Of a DNA stretch of 64,000 bases, positions 35,401-45,656 are shown in pieces. The notes beneath the pieces are model-generated. The model was not told the DNA's origin. It searched no databases and saw nothing but the letters and a program-made list of their open reading frames with translations. This DNA is from Teredinibacter franksiae. Its GTDB lineage: Bacteria; Pseudomonadota; Gammaproteobacteria; Pseudomonadales; Cellvibrionaceae. The stretch lies in the NCBI RefSeq assembly GCF_014218805.1, contig NZ_JACJUV010000001.1, forward strand, positions 2,554,501 to 2,618,500. Direction: 5' to 3'. Every line of letters starts with the position of its first letter. Position 1 is the stretch's first letter. Made by a program: the position numbers and the translations under genes.

Positions 35401-36264
35401 CTAAACCGCTGCTGCACCACTCACAATTTCAGACAATTCCTGAGTAATCGCTGCCTGCCGAGCTTTGTTGTAAACCAGTTGCAGGCCGTCAATCAAATCG
35501 CCAGCGTTGTCGGTTGCACTTTTCATCGCAATCATTCGTGCGGCTTGCTCGCAAGCGCCGTTTTCGACAACAGCCTGATACACCTGAGATTCCATGTATC
35601 GAATCATTAGGCCATCGAGTAAATCGTGCGCTTCAGGCTCGTAGATGTAATCCCAGGTATGCTTGTGGCTTTCACTGGTTTTGTCTGGCTTTAATGGCAA
35701 CAGCTGACTGACTGTTGGATCTTGAGTCATGGTATTCACGAACTCATTCCCGGCTAGATATAGACGGTCGATTTTGCCTTCGGCAAATGCATCGAGCATA
35801 ACCTTAACGCTACCGATAAGAGCCGTAACAGAAGGCTTTTCACCCATATCACGCACACTGGCGAGGATGTTGCCACCCACACTGTTGAAGAACGCAGAAC
35901 CTTTAGCGCCCACAAGGCACAGGTCTACGCCAACATCTTTATCAGCCCAGGCTTTACTGTGCATCACAACCGACTTGAACAGGTTAATGTTCAAACCACC
36001 GCAAAGGCCACGATCAGTAGAAACCACAATGTAGCCCACACGCTTAACTTCGCGCTCTCTCAAGTACAAATGCTTGTACTCGGGATTGCCGTTGGCGATA
36101 TGACCCACCACATTGCGAATGCGCTGGGCGTAGGGTTTACCGGTTTGCATACGCTCCTGTGCTCTACGCATTTTGGAGGCCGCAACCATTTCCATCGCAC
36201 TGGTAATCTTTTGAGTGTTTTTGATACTACCTATTTTGGTACGTATCTCTTTTCCGCTCGCCAT
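35401..36264 (-). CDS. atpG: F1 ATP synthase gamma subunit
   Basis: The 287-residue protein is the rotating central stalk. The N-terminus ([36 protein letters not shown]) and the C-terminal [20 protein letters not shown] helix that inserts into the alpha3beta3 ring are both intact. Conserved [15 protein letters not shown] is visible. It lies 37 nt after atpA and 115 nt before atpD. Confidence 0.97.
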   Translation of the reverse strand: MASGKEIRTKIGSIKNTQKITSAMEMVAASKMRRAQERMQTGKPYAQRIRNVVGHIANGNPEYKHLYLREREVKRVGYIVVSTDRGLCGGLNINLFKSVVMHSKAWADKDVGVDLCLVGAKGSAFFNSVGGNILASVRDMGEKPSVTALIGSVKVMLDAFAEGKIDRLYLAGNEFVNTMTQDPTVSQLLPLKPDKTSESHKHTWDYIYEPEAHDLLDGLMIRYMESQVYQAVVENGACEQAARMIAMKSATDNAGDLIDGLQLVYNKARQAAITQELSEIVSGAAAV

Positions 36265-36301
36265 TGTTACTCTCGCTACTAGCTGTCACTAAAACTGTGA
36301 A

Positions 36302-37843
36302 TTACCAGGTTTGGGTGGCTTTAAAGTCGTCTAACGCTGCTTTTAGCTTGACGGCAATATCGTCATTGTAAGCACCCGTGTTCATCTCACCCATAAGCTC
36401 TGCATGACTGCTGTTCATGTAAGACAATAAAGAAGCTTCGAAAGACTCGATCTTGGCCACTTCAACATCTTCCAAATAACGCTCGTTCGCGGCGTAAACC
36501 ACAACACCCATATCAGCAACACTTAACGGCGAGTACTGCTTTTGCTTCATCAGCTCGGTTACCCGCTCACCGTGGTCCAACTGGGCCTTGGTAGCATCGT
36601 CGAGATCGGAAGCAAACTGCGAGAAAGCCGCCAGTTCGCGGAACTGTGCCAGTGCGGTACGAATACCACCGGACAGTTTCTTAATCACTTTAGTTTGAGC
36701 CGAACCACCTACGCGCGATACCGATACACCGGCGTTCATCGCTGGACGTATGCCGGCGTTAAACAGGTCGCTTTCGAGGAAGATCTGACCATCGGTAATG
36801 GAAATTACGTTGGTCGGTACAAAGGCCGAAACGTCACCCGCTTGGGTCTCAATGATAGGCAAGGCGGTAAGGGAACCGGTTTTGCCTTTCACTTCACCGT
36901 TGGTGAACTTTTCAACGTAATCAGCATTTACGCGGGAAGCGCGCTCCAGCAGACGTGAGTGCAAATAGAAAACGTCACCTGGGTAAGCTTCACGGCCCGG
37001 TGGGCGACGAAGCAGCAGGGAGATCTGGCGGTAAGCCCAGGCCTGCTTGGTGAGGTCATCATAAATAATCAGGCAGTCTTCACCGCGGTCGCGGTAGTAC
37101 TCACCCATGGTACAGCCGGCAAATGGCGCCAAAAACTGCATAGAGGCTGGGTCAGAAGCGGTCGCCGCAACCACAATGGTGTGGTCCATTGCGCCGTGCT
37201 CTTCCAACTTACGCACTACAGAAGCAACAGAAGAAGCCTTCTGCCCGATAGCCACGTAGATACACTTAATGCCGGTGCCTTTCTGGTTGATGATGGCATC
37301 AACGGCTACGGCTGTTTTACCGGTTTGGCGGTCACCAATGATGAGCTCGCGCTGGCCACGACCGATAGGCACCATGGTGTCTACCGCTTTCAAGCCAATT
37401 TGTACGGGCTGGTCAACGGACTGACGCGCAATTACACCGGGTGCAATTTTTTCAAGTGCATCGGTCATTTTGGCATCAACAGGGCCTTTACCGTCAATGG
37501 GTGAACCCAATGCGTCCACTACGCGGCCTTGTAATTCAGGGCCAACGGGCACTTCGAGAATACGGCCGGTGCACTTACATGTCTGGCCTTCGGCCACACC
37601 TTTGTAATCGCCCAGTATTACCGCACCAACGGAGTCGCGCTCTAGGTTCAAAGCAATACCGTAGGTACCGCCTTCAAATTCAATCATCTCACCGTACATA
37701 ACATCGGCAAGACCGTGGACACGAATAATACCGTCGGTTACAGAAACCACGGTGCCTTCGTTTTGCGCTTCAGTCGTTATCGACAAATTGTCGATACGCG
37801 CTTTGATAATTTCACTGATTTCAGAAGGATTCAGCTGTTGCAT
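36302..37843 (-). CDS. atpA: F1 ATP synthase alpha subunit
   Basis: The 513-residue alpha subunit forms the hexamer with beta and has the non-catalytic nucleotide sites. The P-loop [15 protein letters not shown] is near residue 169, and the [16 protein letters not shown] start and [19 protein letters not shown] arginine-finger region are typical. The start ATG 37843 follows a clear ribosome site. It is the fifth gene of the operon after atpB, E, F and H. Confidence 0.98.
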   Translation of the reverse strand: MQQLNPSEISEIIKARIDNLSITTEAQNEGTVVSVTDGIIRVHGLADVMYGEMIEFEGGTYGIALNLERDSVGAVILGDYKGVAEGQTCKCTGRILEVPVGPELQGRVVDALGSPIDGKGPVDAKMTDALEKIAPGVIARQSVDQPVQIGLKAVDTMVPIGRGQRELIIGDRQTGKTAVAVDAIINQKGTGIKCIYVAIGQKASSVASVVRKLEEHGAMDHTIVVAATASDPASMQFLAPFAGCTMGEYYRDRGEDCLIIYDDLTKQAWAYRQISLLLRRPPGREAYPGDVFYLHSRLLERASRVNADYVEKFTNGEVKGKTGSLTALPIIETQAGDVSAFVPTNVISITDGQIFLESDLFNAGIRPAMNAGVSVSRVGGSAQTKVIKKLSGGIRTALAQFRELAAFSQFASDLDDATKAQLDHGERVTELMKQKQYSPLSVADMGVVVYAANERYLEDVEVAKIESFEASLLSYMNSSHAELMGEMNTGAYNDDIAVKLKAALDDFKATQTW

Positions 37844-37880
37844 ACTGTTCTTCCCTTTTAGGGGTTAATTCGGTTTTGCG

Positions 37881-38417
37881 TTAGCCGTTCATGGCTTCGG
37901 CCAATTTGGCCAATTTGCCGCGTACGGAGCCGTCAATAACGGTGTCGCCGGCGCGAATTACTGCGCCACCCAGCAAGCTCTTGTCTACCGATGTTTTCAG
38001 ACTAACTTCGCGATCCAGCTTAATAGTAAGCGCTTTGGCGAGACTAGCTTCGATAGTAGAATCAATGTCAAAGGCCGACTGGATATCAACATCCACTGAC
38101 TTTTCCTGATTCGCTTTATAGAGTTCAAACAATTCCCGCACCTGCGGAAGCAAGGGTAGGCGACTGTTTTCAGCCAGTACGGTAACAAAGTTTTGCTGCT
38201 TGTCGGTTAGCTTATCGCCACAGAGTTCTACCACAGCGGTGGCTTTCTGCTGAGACGTCAGGCCAGGAGATGACAAAAGTGTCGCGACCTTTTCGTTCGC
38301 CGTCACGTTTGCCGCCAGCGTCAAAGCTTCCGACCAAGCTTGCAGGTCCTTATTAACGCGGGCGCACTCAAAAGCGGCCTTGGCGTAGGGTCGAGCAAGT
38401 GTTGTTAATTCAGCCAT
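37881..38417 (-). CDS. atpH: F1 ATP synthase delta subunit
   Basis: The 178-residue delta subunit links F1 to the peripheral stalk. The N-terminal helical bundle ([20 protein letters not shown]) and C-terminal [20 protein letters not shown] motif are typical of OSCP/delta. It is separated by 12 nt from atpF upstream and 37 nt from atpA downstream. Confidence 0.97.
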   Translation of the reverse strand: MAELTTLARPYAKAAFECARVNKDLQAWSEALTLAANVTANEKVATLLSSPGLTSQQKATAVVELCGDKLTDKQQNFVTVLAENSRLPLLPQVRELFELYKANQEKSVDVDIQSAFDIDSTIEASLAKALTIKLDREVSLKTSVDKSLLGGAVIRAGDTVIDGSVRGKLAKLAEAMNG

Positions 38418-38429
38418 TATTCGCTCCGC

Positions 38430-38900
38430 TTACAGCTCTGCAGCTAGTTTGTTGAGCATGGCGTTGTGCTTACCAGCATCAATAGCGTCACCCAGTACTT
38501 TTTCGGCACCGGTAAGGGCGAGAGCAGCCACTTTGCCACGCAATTCTTCACGGGCCTGACTAATTTCACGCTCGATCTCAGCTTCAGCAGCGGTTTTTAT
38601 CCGCTCACCTTCACCACGAGCTAGCTCTTTGGCTTCTTCGACTATCTGGCTGCCGCGCTTGTTAGCTGCATCAATAATGCCAGCAGCCTGCTCTTTAGCT
38701 TCGTGGATTTGTTGCATAGCTTTTTTCTGAGCCAGTTCCAAATCCTTGTCCGCACGGGTAGCAGCTTCCAGACCATCTGCAATGCGCTTCTCACGTTCGA
38801 CCATAATGCCGATCAGCGCTGGCCAAACAAACTTCATGCAAAACAAAACGAATACAATGAAAGTAAGTGATTGACCTATGAGAGTCAGGTTGATATTCAC
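38430..38900 (-). CDS. atpF: Fo ATP synthase b subunit
   Basis: The 156-residue b subunit has one N-terminal membrane helix (residues 5-25; IGQSLTFIVFVLFCMKFVWP) and a long charged helix that forms the peripheral stalk dimer. Length and pattern are normal for the family. It lies between atpE and atpH. Confidence 0.97.
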   Translation of the reverse strand: MNINLTLIGQSLTFIVFVLFCMKFVWPALIGIMVEREKRIADGLEAATRADKDLELAQKKAMQQIHEAKEQAAGIIDAANKRGSQIVEEAKELARGEGERIKTAAEAEIEREISQAREELRGKVAALALTGAEKVLGDAIDAGKHNAMLNKLAAEL

Positions 38901-38989
38901 ACCTACACCTCTTTAGTTAGTTGCGGGTTTATCGGGTGCGCAGGAAATTGCTTTGGCAATACCTGCAGGCACAACATCTGGATGGCTAC

Positions 38990-39250
<261 letters not shown>

Positions 39251-39392
39251 TTAATAGATAGTTTTTCAAAAATAAAATGTATATTTTGGTTTTCCCAGCT
39301 GGTGGGAAAACCAGAATTTCTAAACCTCCGCGTGAGCTTAGTTGCGCTACTGAGTCGCGGAAGTAACGGATTCTTTTCGTTCGCCTAAAGGC

Positions 39393-40352
<960 letters not shown>

Positions 40353-40398
40353 TTACACCTTTCAATCAGATTTGGTTTTGCTGCCACCGGCAGCGTAT

Positions 40399-40791
40399 CT
40401 ATTTTTTCTGTGGCTGGATTACACTTTTTAGCCAATGCCGCTGTACAACATTCGCCAACCACCACTGCAGCACCATCATGCTGCTAAAACCCGCGAACAA
40501 AAGGGGCACATTCAAGGGCGACACAAAGCGAAACACCAGTGCAAACCCTATCGCCACTAACGCGAATTTTCCGGATTCTCCCCATTGGAAGGATTTTGCG
40601 ATCCAGGCCGCTGAACGCGCACCACGATAACGAAAAGCGTAGAGGGTAAAGTAAGTATTGGGTAGTACAAAAATAAGTACGCCCAAGCCAAACGAGTACG
40701 CCAAGCCAAAACCCCATAATAGCAGCAGGAAACAGAAAGGCACGCTTAACCCCAGCTGGACGGCGAGTCCCATCAATGCCGGAGATTTCAT
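40399..40791 (-). CDS. atpI: ATP synthase assembly protein I
   Basis: ATG 40791 (MKSPALMGLAVQLG) is chosen, with AAGG upstream; the open frame extends to 40827. The 130-residue protein has four short membrane segments and the characteristic VLPNTYFTLYAFRYRGARSA loop. AtpI helps assemble the c-ring and is the first gene of the atp operon. Confidence 0.88.
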   Translation of the reverse strand: MKSPALMGLAVQLGLSVPFCFLLLLWGFGLAYSFGLGVLIFVLPNTYFTLYAFRYRGARSAAWIAKSFQWGESGKFALVAIGFALVFRFVSPLNVPLLFAGFSSMMVLQWWLANVVQRHWLKSVIQPQKK

Positions 40792-41305
40792 GTCAGCACC
40801 TTCAATACCTGGCTCAAAGCCACACAATCACACCAAAACAAACGATTGCACGCACTTTGCTGCGAGATTTTGAGTTCAAACCGCTCCACTTTTACCGCAA
40901 CTCTTTGACTGATTCAGTTAAAAGCACCTCGACCACCCTGCCGCCAAATCTCTATCGTCTGCATACAACAAAACACAGCCAACCGGGGCTGTGAATGGGG
41001 AAACAGAGCAAGAAACCAGGCTGAGCGGATGAATCCAGGAAAAATCGGCCATGGGAGTATCCTGAAGATTACTCGATTCTTTACACCAGTTACGCCCTTT
41101 TTCGCACGAAAATCCAGCACAAATTGGGCGGAGTGGATTATAGGGAGTCTAACTTACTTGATCAACCTCAAGGCCCCGAAAGTTAAGGCCGATAGTACAA
41201 TTGGTTATCAAGCCCTCGCATTCCAGACTTAATTGCACGGTTGTACGCTCCGAAAAGAGGCTTGGGAAGCCGTCCGCCACAAAATTACACGCAAATATTA
41301 TAGGG
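40792..41305 (-). promoter_or_regulatory. Leader and sigma-70 promoter of the atp operon
   Basis: On the minus strand TTGATC (41160-41165) and a perfect TATAAT (41137-41142) are 17 nt apart. Transcription starting near 41130 gives an untranslated leader of about 340 nt before atpI. I see no coding potential there. A short frame (40914-41120) lacks a ribosome site. Confidence 0.75.
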
Positions 41306-41500
41306 CTATAATTCAAAACGCTCCGCCAGAAGCTCATTTACCTCTCGTATAATGGCGGGTAACGCTCCCTCACTATAACCGCGATGAATATGCGCAACCT
41401 GACCATTTTTATCAATCATGACCAAATAGGGGATAGCCTTCACCCCCCATTTTTTTGCTACCTTTCGGCCACTGTCATGAACCAATTGTAACGGTATGCC
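41306..41500 (-). pseudogene. 3' fragment of a thioredoxin-fold protein
   Basis: The frame carries KVAKKWGVKAIPYLVMIDKN and GQVAHIHRGYSEGALPAIIR, the cis-Pro strand (AIP) and C-terminal helix of thioredoxin/TlpA-like proteins, but the N-terminal half with the CxxC site is missing. The frame opens at 41572 only through unrelated sequence that on the other strand encodes a ricin-lectin end. It is therefore a truncated remnant. Confidence 0.6.
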
Positions 41501-41603
41501 ACTCGATGTATGGGAATGGAATTTCGAAAACGGAGCCGATATTCGCCAGTGGACGGATGGCAGTGGCGTCAATCAGCAATGGCAATTTCAAACCGTAAAT
41601 TAG
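41500..41603 (+). pseudogene. 3' fragment of a ricin-B/CBM13 lectin domain
   Basis: The plus strand reads LDVWEWNFENGADIRQWTDG then SGVNQQWQFQTVN and a TAG at 41601-41603. The W-E-W-N...G-A-D-I-R-Q-W...N-Q-Q-W pattern is a typical QxW beta-trefoil end of Cellvibrionaceae carbohydrate enzymes. The rest of the gene is absent upstream (an in-frame TGA lies at 41478-41480). It abuts the opposite-strand thioredoxin remnant near 41500. Confidence 0.6.
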
Positions 41604-41679
41604 CCCCTAATACGTGAGCACCACTCGGTGCTCACCTTGCTTTATTTGGTTATCATGGGGCTAAATGTTGCTGACTGCA

Positions 41680-42597
41680 CTACTGTCGAATATACACGCG
41701 CTCATACTCTATGTTGGTTTGTCTAAGCTCACGACTGCTGCAGTCAAAATCACCGGTATTTTTACCCAAAATCATAACATCGCCTTGCACCGTCATTATG
41801 CCGTAACAAGTACTGGAACCGTTTGCGTAGGCAACATCAATAGGGAATACCCACTCACCACTTAACAGCTGTTGCGTTGAACCGACTTGATAGCTTCCCG
41901 ATAGATCGTACTCTTCTCCTTCAATAGCTTGAGCACAGTTGGAGTCGAAAGAATCGAAATTGTAAGACTCGAATTGACCACCTAAAAAGGTGAGCATCGC
42001 ACCATTATAAAAATCTCCGCGAGATTCACAGCGCGTCCAAACCGCTTCGTGATTTAAACTTATAACACTTAACTTTTCAAAAATCGGTCGTCGGTAAACC
42101 GCATCAAATTGTAGTGCTGTTGGAAAGCTAGCTTGTGAGTCACACTTACTCATTTCACCGTCCCTTCCATAGAACAATAAATTTTCTTGCAAACTTACTA
42201 AATCCTTACAACTGGTATCCTCATCATCGAAGGTGAAAATAGTCTGATAAGCTTCGAGATTTGAGTCCGTTACTATTTTGGTACCTATTGAATAGGTGCC
42301 AGTACTGGTTTCCGACTCTACATTTTGATCAATGTTTTCAAGCAAGCAGTCTTCATCGCTGAAATAAGAAATAGTATCTGTCCAACGCCCCCCAGCCATA
42401 AACGTTTCAATCAATACAGATTCACTGGGGTATTCAGTGTTAAAACAACGCAACCATTCTCCGCTTATAGCGGTATCCACGCTGATTAGAGAAGAGCTGC
42501 CTACGCTAGCGCCTTTGCTGTCAGACTCGATAGCGGAACCACCGCAAGCGCTTAAAACACTTACTATTACAACAAGACTGTAAATTTTCACTGTCAA
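41680..42597 (-). CDS. Lipoprotein with a duplicated ~120-residue domain
   Basis: The 305-residue lipoprotein has the lipobox VLSACGG with Cys18. Two similar ~120-residue halves follow: one (about 47-165) starts at GEWLRCFNTEYPSE and ends FDAVYRRP; the other (about 175-304) starts at AVWTRCESRGDFYNGAML and ends EYERVYIRQ. Both hold several Cys and the pattern W-x-R-C...T-F-x-G-G-x-(W/F). This is an internal duplication of a domain I cannot name. Its neighbours are a zinc-ribbon protein upstream (28 nt) and gene remnants downstream. Confidence 0.75.
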   Translation of the reverse strand: MTVKIYSLVVIVSVLSACGGSAIESDSKGASVGSSSLISVDTAISGEWLRCFNTEYPSESVLIETFMAGGRWTDTISYFSDEDCLLENIDQNVESETSTGTYSIGTKIVTDSNLEAYQTIFTFDDEDTSCKDLVSLQENLLFYGRDGEMSKCDSQASFPTALQFDAVYRRPIFEKLSVISLNHEAVWTRCESRGDFYNGAMLTFLGGQFESYNFDSFDSNCAQAIEGEEYDLSGSYQVGSTQQLLSGEWVFPIDVAYANGSSTCYGIMTVQGDVMILGKNTGDFDCSSRELRQTNIEYERVYIRQ

Positions 42598-42624
42598 AAT
42601 AATCTCAAATACATTAGTTACTTT

Positions 42625-42882
42625 TTATAGTGCCGCCAACAGCATAATCACCAGCCCCAATAGCGCAAATATCAAAAACAGTGCACCAAGGTTTTTATTC
42701 CCCTCCTGGTATTGCGCGCGCTGTTCAAGCAGCTGGGCAAGACCTGCATCGTCCAGGTGGCCACAGTGCGGGCAAATGGTGTGTTTCTGGTGGTTGTAAG
42801 AAAGGTTACAACGCCTGCAAGGTTTCTTTTTGCCGAAGTTCTTCAGGGAAGGGGGGATTTGAGGTAAGCCGCTGCCAAGCAT
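42625..42882 (-). CDS. Small membrane protein with zinc ribbon
   Basis: The 85-residue protein contains CRRC...CPHC (residues about 22-41), a four-cysteine zinc ribbon, then a helix (LAQLLEQRAQYQEGNKN) and one C-terminal membrane segment (about 64-84; LGALFLIFALLGLVIMLLAA). The ribosome site is weak. The function is unknown; small zinc-ribbon membrane proteins are common in this bacterial group. Confidence 0.7.
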   Translation of the reverse strand: MLGSGLPQIPPSLKNFGKKKPCRRCNLSYNHQKHTICPHCGHLDDAGLAQLLEQRAQYQEGNKNLGALFLIFALLGLVIMLLAAL

Positions 42883-43185
42883 ATTTATTCGTTAGCTCCC
42901 AAAACAGACCGGAATACCGGACACACTCTCGTTAATATACGGCAAGACCGGAGTCTTTGTAGTTTACAGCTACCTGTTATCATTCTAACTATCACACAAA
43001 TAGAGTTAGTGCAACTGCTTTAGCGCTGTCCACGTCTAAAATAAACACTATGCTGATGCTCGAGTATTACCGGTAATGCGAAATAAACCTATGCAGAAAA
43101 TACTCGGCAAATAGTAAGATATTACCGTTTTAACACAGTTGCTAATTGATGAGAGAAGGTAAGCTAATCCTCAGGGTACACATGC
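42883..43185. other. Intergenic region before the zinc-ribbon gene
   Basis: This 303-nt stretch has no gene. A 12-bp palindrome ATTACCGGTAAT spans 43066-43077, and an imperfect hairpin (CTAACTAT ... ATAGAGTTAG) lies near 42986-43010. It presumably contains the promoter of the zinc-ribbon and lipoprotein genes. Confidence 0.4.
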
Positions 43186-43638
43186 TCAATTACAACTGGG
43201 TATACCAAGCTTTTGGTCTTTTACCTTTATCACACATTTAATACGTGCGCTGTCACCACCTTCTTTTTCCGGGAAGTAGTATTCCAATACAAACTCCATA
43301 CCTGTTTTGGTTTTACTCATCTCTTCAATAAATACGCCTTCTGCTTTGCTGAAGAACAGCTTTTCACCGTTTACGGTTATAGCATCGATAATAAGGTGAT
43401 CCAGTCGTTTTACATTGGGTGTACTGAGAAGATCTACTTCCAGGGCTGGCAATAACTCCATATTGTGCTGGATGATGCGTACTAGGTTTTCGCCTACTCT
43501 ATGGGTGGAAACCGAATCAATAGAAAGCGGTAATGCCTCACCTGGCGCTGGGGTTTTATCCGCCGTGGCTCCACAGGCGCAGAAAAACAACGATAGCCCA
43601 ACAACCAGAAAGCCAGCTAAAGTTCTAGGTGAAATCAC
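43186..43638 (-). CDS. Lipoprotein overlapping the lysozyme gene (candidate immunity protein)
   Basis: This 150-residue lipoprotein (lipobox LFFCAC, Cys22 the likely lipidated residue) starts at GTG 43638, overlapping the lysozyme stop by four bases (GTGA), so translation is coupled. The mature part is small and soluble, with a few Cys near the C-terminus (IKCVIK...IPSC). A lipoprotein positioned directly after a peptidoglycan-degrading protein is the usual layout of T6SS lysozyme-type effectors with periplasmic immunity. The immunity role is an inference. Confidence 0.7.
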   Translation of the reverse strand: MISPRTLAGFLVVGLSLFFCACGATADKTPAPGEALPLSIDSVSTHRVGENLVRIIQHNMELLPALEVDLLSTPNVKRLDHLIIDAITVNGEKLFFSKAEGVFIEEMSKTKTGMEFVLEYYFPEKEGGDSARIKCVIKVKDQKLGIPSCN

Positions 43639-44549
43639 TTGGCACCGTCCTTAGTCACTACCGTACTGGTTTCGCTACTCGCTTTATTGATAAACTCTTT
43701 ACGCCGGCGGAAACGGTCTTTCGGCACTTTGCTCCAATTGGATTCATCGACCAATACTTTTTTAAATGCATCAAAGTCGTTGTCGGCTATTGGCTTTTGA
43801 ACAAATTTTCTCGTGCTACCGGTGTAATCACCGCGAAACTTTAAATCGACCGCAACCTGTTTAATGGTTGAATCAAGTTTGTCCCAATCGCACTCACCGT
43901 AAAGCTTTTCCACATCTTTTTTAGTACAGATACGTTTTACGGCTGCCTCTTCATCTTTGTAGCTAATGTTAAACAGCTTAACTTGTTCGTCTGAAGAAAT
44001 TTCGTAATCCAGTAAATCATTGTCAACAATGAATTGTTTGGCAGTATTGCCAAACAGACCCACCGCTTTTTTCAGCAGATCAATTTTTTTGCAACCTGCT
44101 GCGGTGAGGTCTTCGGTGGCTTTTTTAACCGTTTTTCTTCTGAAGTCGTATCCACGTCCCAGGGTTAATCCCGAGGAAGTACTGGGTACATGTAAACGAC
44201 GGCTGTGATAACGACCGCCTTCTCCCCCTTCAGAATCCCAGGTAACTTTTCCCACCGTTGGTGCCAATATGGGCTTCGCCGAAAAGCTGTCTTTTAAGCA
44301 CTGCTTCAAGCCCTTAAACGTGCCGCCATTGGGATCTACCCGGCCATCGGGTTTAACCAAGGCGAGGTGACAGGACTGAAAGTGCGTAATGGCTTCCTCC
44401 AGCGCGGTACTCGATTTTGCCGATATGGTGAGTTCTTTTTCACCGCTTTGACGTGCATATACATTGAGAAGGGCGCTGATCATCTTCACGTCTGCAGCGT
44501 TATTTTTACCCAGCTTGCCCACAGACGCGTAGATTGTAATCCAGTTCAT
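43635..44549 (-). CDS. Pesticin-like lysozyme with N-terminal peptidoglycan-binding-like domain (probable T6SS-type effector)
   Basis: The 304-residue protein has no signal peptide. Residues 1-90 look like the peptidoglycan-binding domain seen in T6SS-associated cargo (SVGKLGKNNAADVKMISALL). The catalytic part (about 100-290) has WDSEGGEGGRY and STSSGLTLGRGYDFRR, the E...SGxTxGxGYD pattern of pesticin/T4-lysozyme-like enzymes, with Glu107 or Glu110 and Asp135 as candidates. AAGGAAAG precedes ATG 44549. The overlapping lipoprotein downstream fits an immunity protein. No VgrG, PAAR or Hcp gene is nearby. Confidence 0.75.
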   Translation of the reverse strand: MNWITIYASVGKLGKNNAADVKMISALLNVYARQSGEKELTISAKSSTALEEAITHFQSCHLALVKPDGRVDPNGGTFKGLKQCLKDSFSAKPILAPTVGKVTWDSEGGEGGRYHSRRLHVPSTSSGLTLGRGYDFRRKTVKKATEDLTAAGCKKIDLLKKAVGLFGNTAKQFIVDNDLLDYEISSDEQVKLFNISYKDEEAAVKRICTKKDVEKLYGECDWDKLDSTIKQVAVDLKFRGDYTGSTRKFVQKPIADNDFDAFKKVLVDESNWSKVPKDRFRRRKEFINKASSETSTVVTKDGAK

Positions 44550-44612
44550 TTTTACTTTCCTTATGGCGGTAGCCGGACAAGTTTAAAGAATTTTTTCTGG
44601 CTTTAATTCCAA

Positions 44613-45536
44613 CTAGTGCTCATAGCCCAAGTGCTTCAATATACCGTCCAGCTCATCTAAGCTGTTGTATTTCAATACCAGCTTTCCTTTTCCTTTCGCA
44701 GAATGCTGCACCATTACCGGTACACCCACCTTTTCGCCGAGGCGGTCTTCTAGCTTTTTAATGTCGTGATCCGGCGCGTCTTTCGGCGCGTCCGGTTGTT
44801 TTTCCTCTTTCAGGGTGCTGCGGGCGAGGGCTTCGGCTTGGCGAACCGTCATACCCTTGGAAACAATGAGTCGGGCAACGCGTTTTTGTGCGCTTTCATC
44901 CAATGTCAGCAAGCAACGGGCGTGGCCCATTTCAAGGTCGCCGTGTTCGAGTAGCTTTTTCACTTCGCTGGATAAATTCAGCAGGCGCATCAAGTTAGTA
45001 ATAGCGGTGCGGGATTTACTGACGGCGTCGGCCACTTCCTGTTGGGTTAGTTCAAATTCGTCCTGGAAGCGCTTGAGGGCCATGGCCTCTTCTATGGGGT
45101 TAAGGTCTTCCCGCTGAATGTTTTCGATCAATGACAGGGCGATGGCGGTTTCGTCGGGTACTTCGCGAATAACACAAGGAATAGTGTGCAACCCAGCCTG
45201 CTGAGTGGCGCGCCAGCGGCGTTCACCGGCGATAATTTCGTAACGGCCTTCGCCAATAGGGCGCACAACAATCGGCTGCATAACACCTTGGGCTTTAATG
45301 GATTCAGCCAGTTCTTCCAGTGCTTCTGGGTGCATGTCGCGACGCGGCTGGTATTTTCCCCGCTGCAGAAGCTCTACAGGTAGAGCCTTGAGGGTGCCGT
45401 CTTTACTGACGTCGGCAGAAGTGATTTCGGCAGCCACCTCGGTGGCGGCCTTAATGGCTTCGGCTGGCGTTGCCGCGCTGGATGAGCCGGATAGGAGGGC
45501 GTCCAGGCCACGGCCCAGTCCTTTTCGTTTCGCCAT
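44613..45536 (-). CDS. parB: Chromosome-partitioning protein ParB
   Basis: This 307-residue protein binds parS and clamps DNA near the origin. The ParB/Sulfiredoxin N-domain (ELAESIKAQGVMQPIVVRPI, GERRWRATQQAGLHTIPCVI) and the DNA-binding motif region (LTQQEVADAVSKSRTAITNL) are intact, and a C-terminal dimerisation region follows. It lies 120 nt after parA. A parS-like site is within the window at 46771. Confidence 0.97.
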   Translation of the reverse strand: MAKRKGLGRGLDALLSGSSSAATPAEAIKAATEVAAEITSADVSKDGTLKALPVELLQRGKYQPRRDMHPEALEELAESIKAQGVMQPIVVRPIGEGRYEIIAGERRWRATQQAGLHTIPCVIREVPDETAIALSLIENIQREDLNPIEEAMALKRFQDEFELTQQEVADAVSKSRTAITNLMRLLNLSSEVKKLLEHGDLEMGHARCLLTLDESAQKRVARLIVSKGMTVRQAEALARSTLKEEKQPDAPKDAPDHDIKKLEDRLGEKVGVPVMVQHSAKGKGKLVLKYNSLDELDGILKHLGYEH

Positions 45537-45656
45537 AGTGGTGTTTACCTCAAACAGGGTGTAACAAGAAATCGGGATTAACGAGAAACAGATAGTATCA
45601 AGATGCCGGCATTATATCGGCATCGTTAGGTGAATAGGTAAATTGGATGTGGGGAA

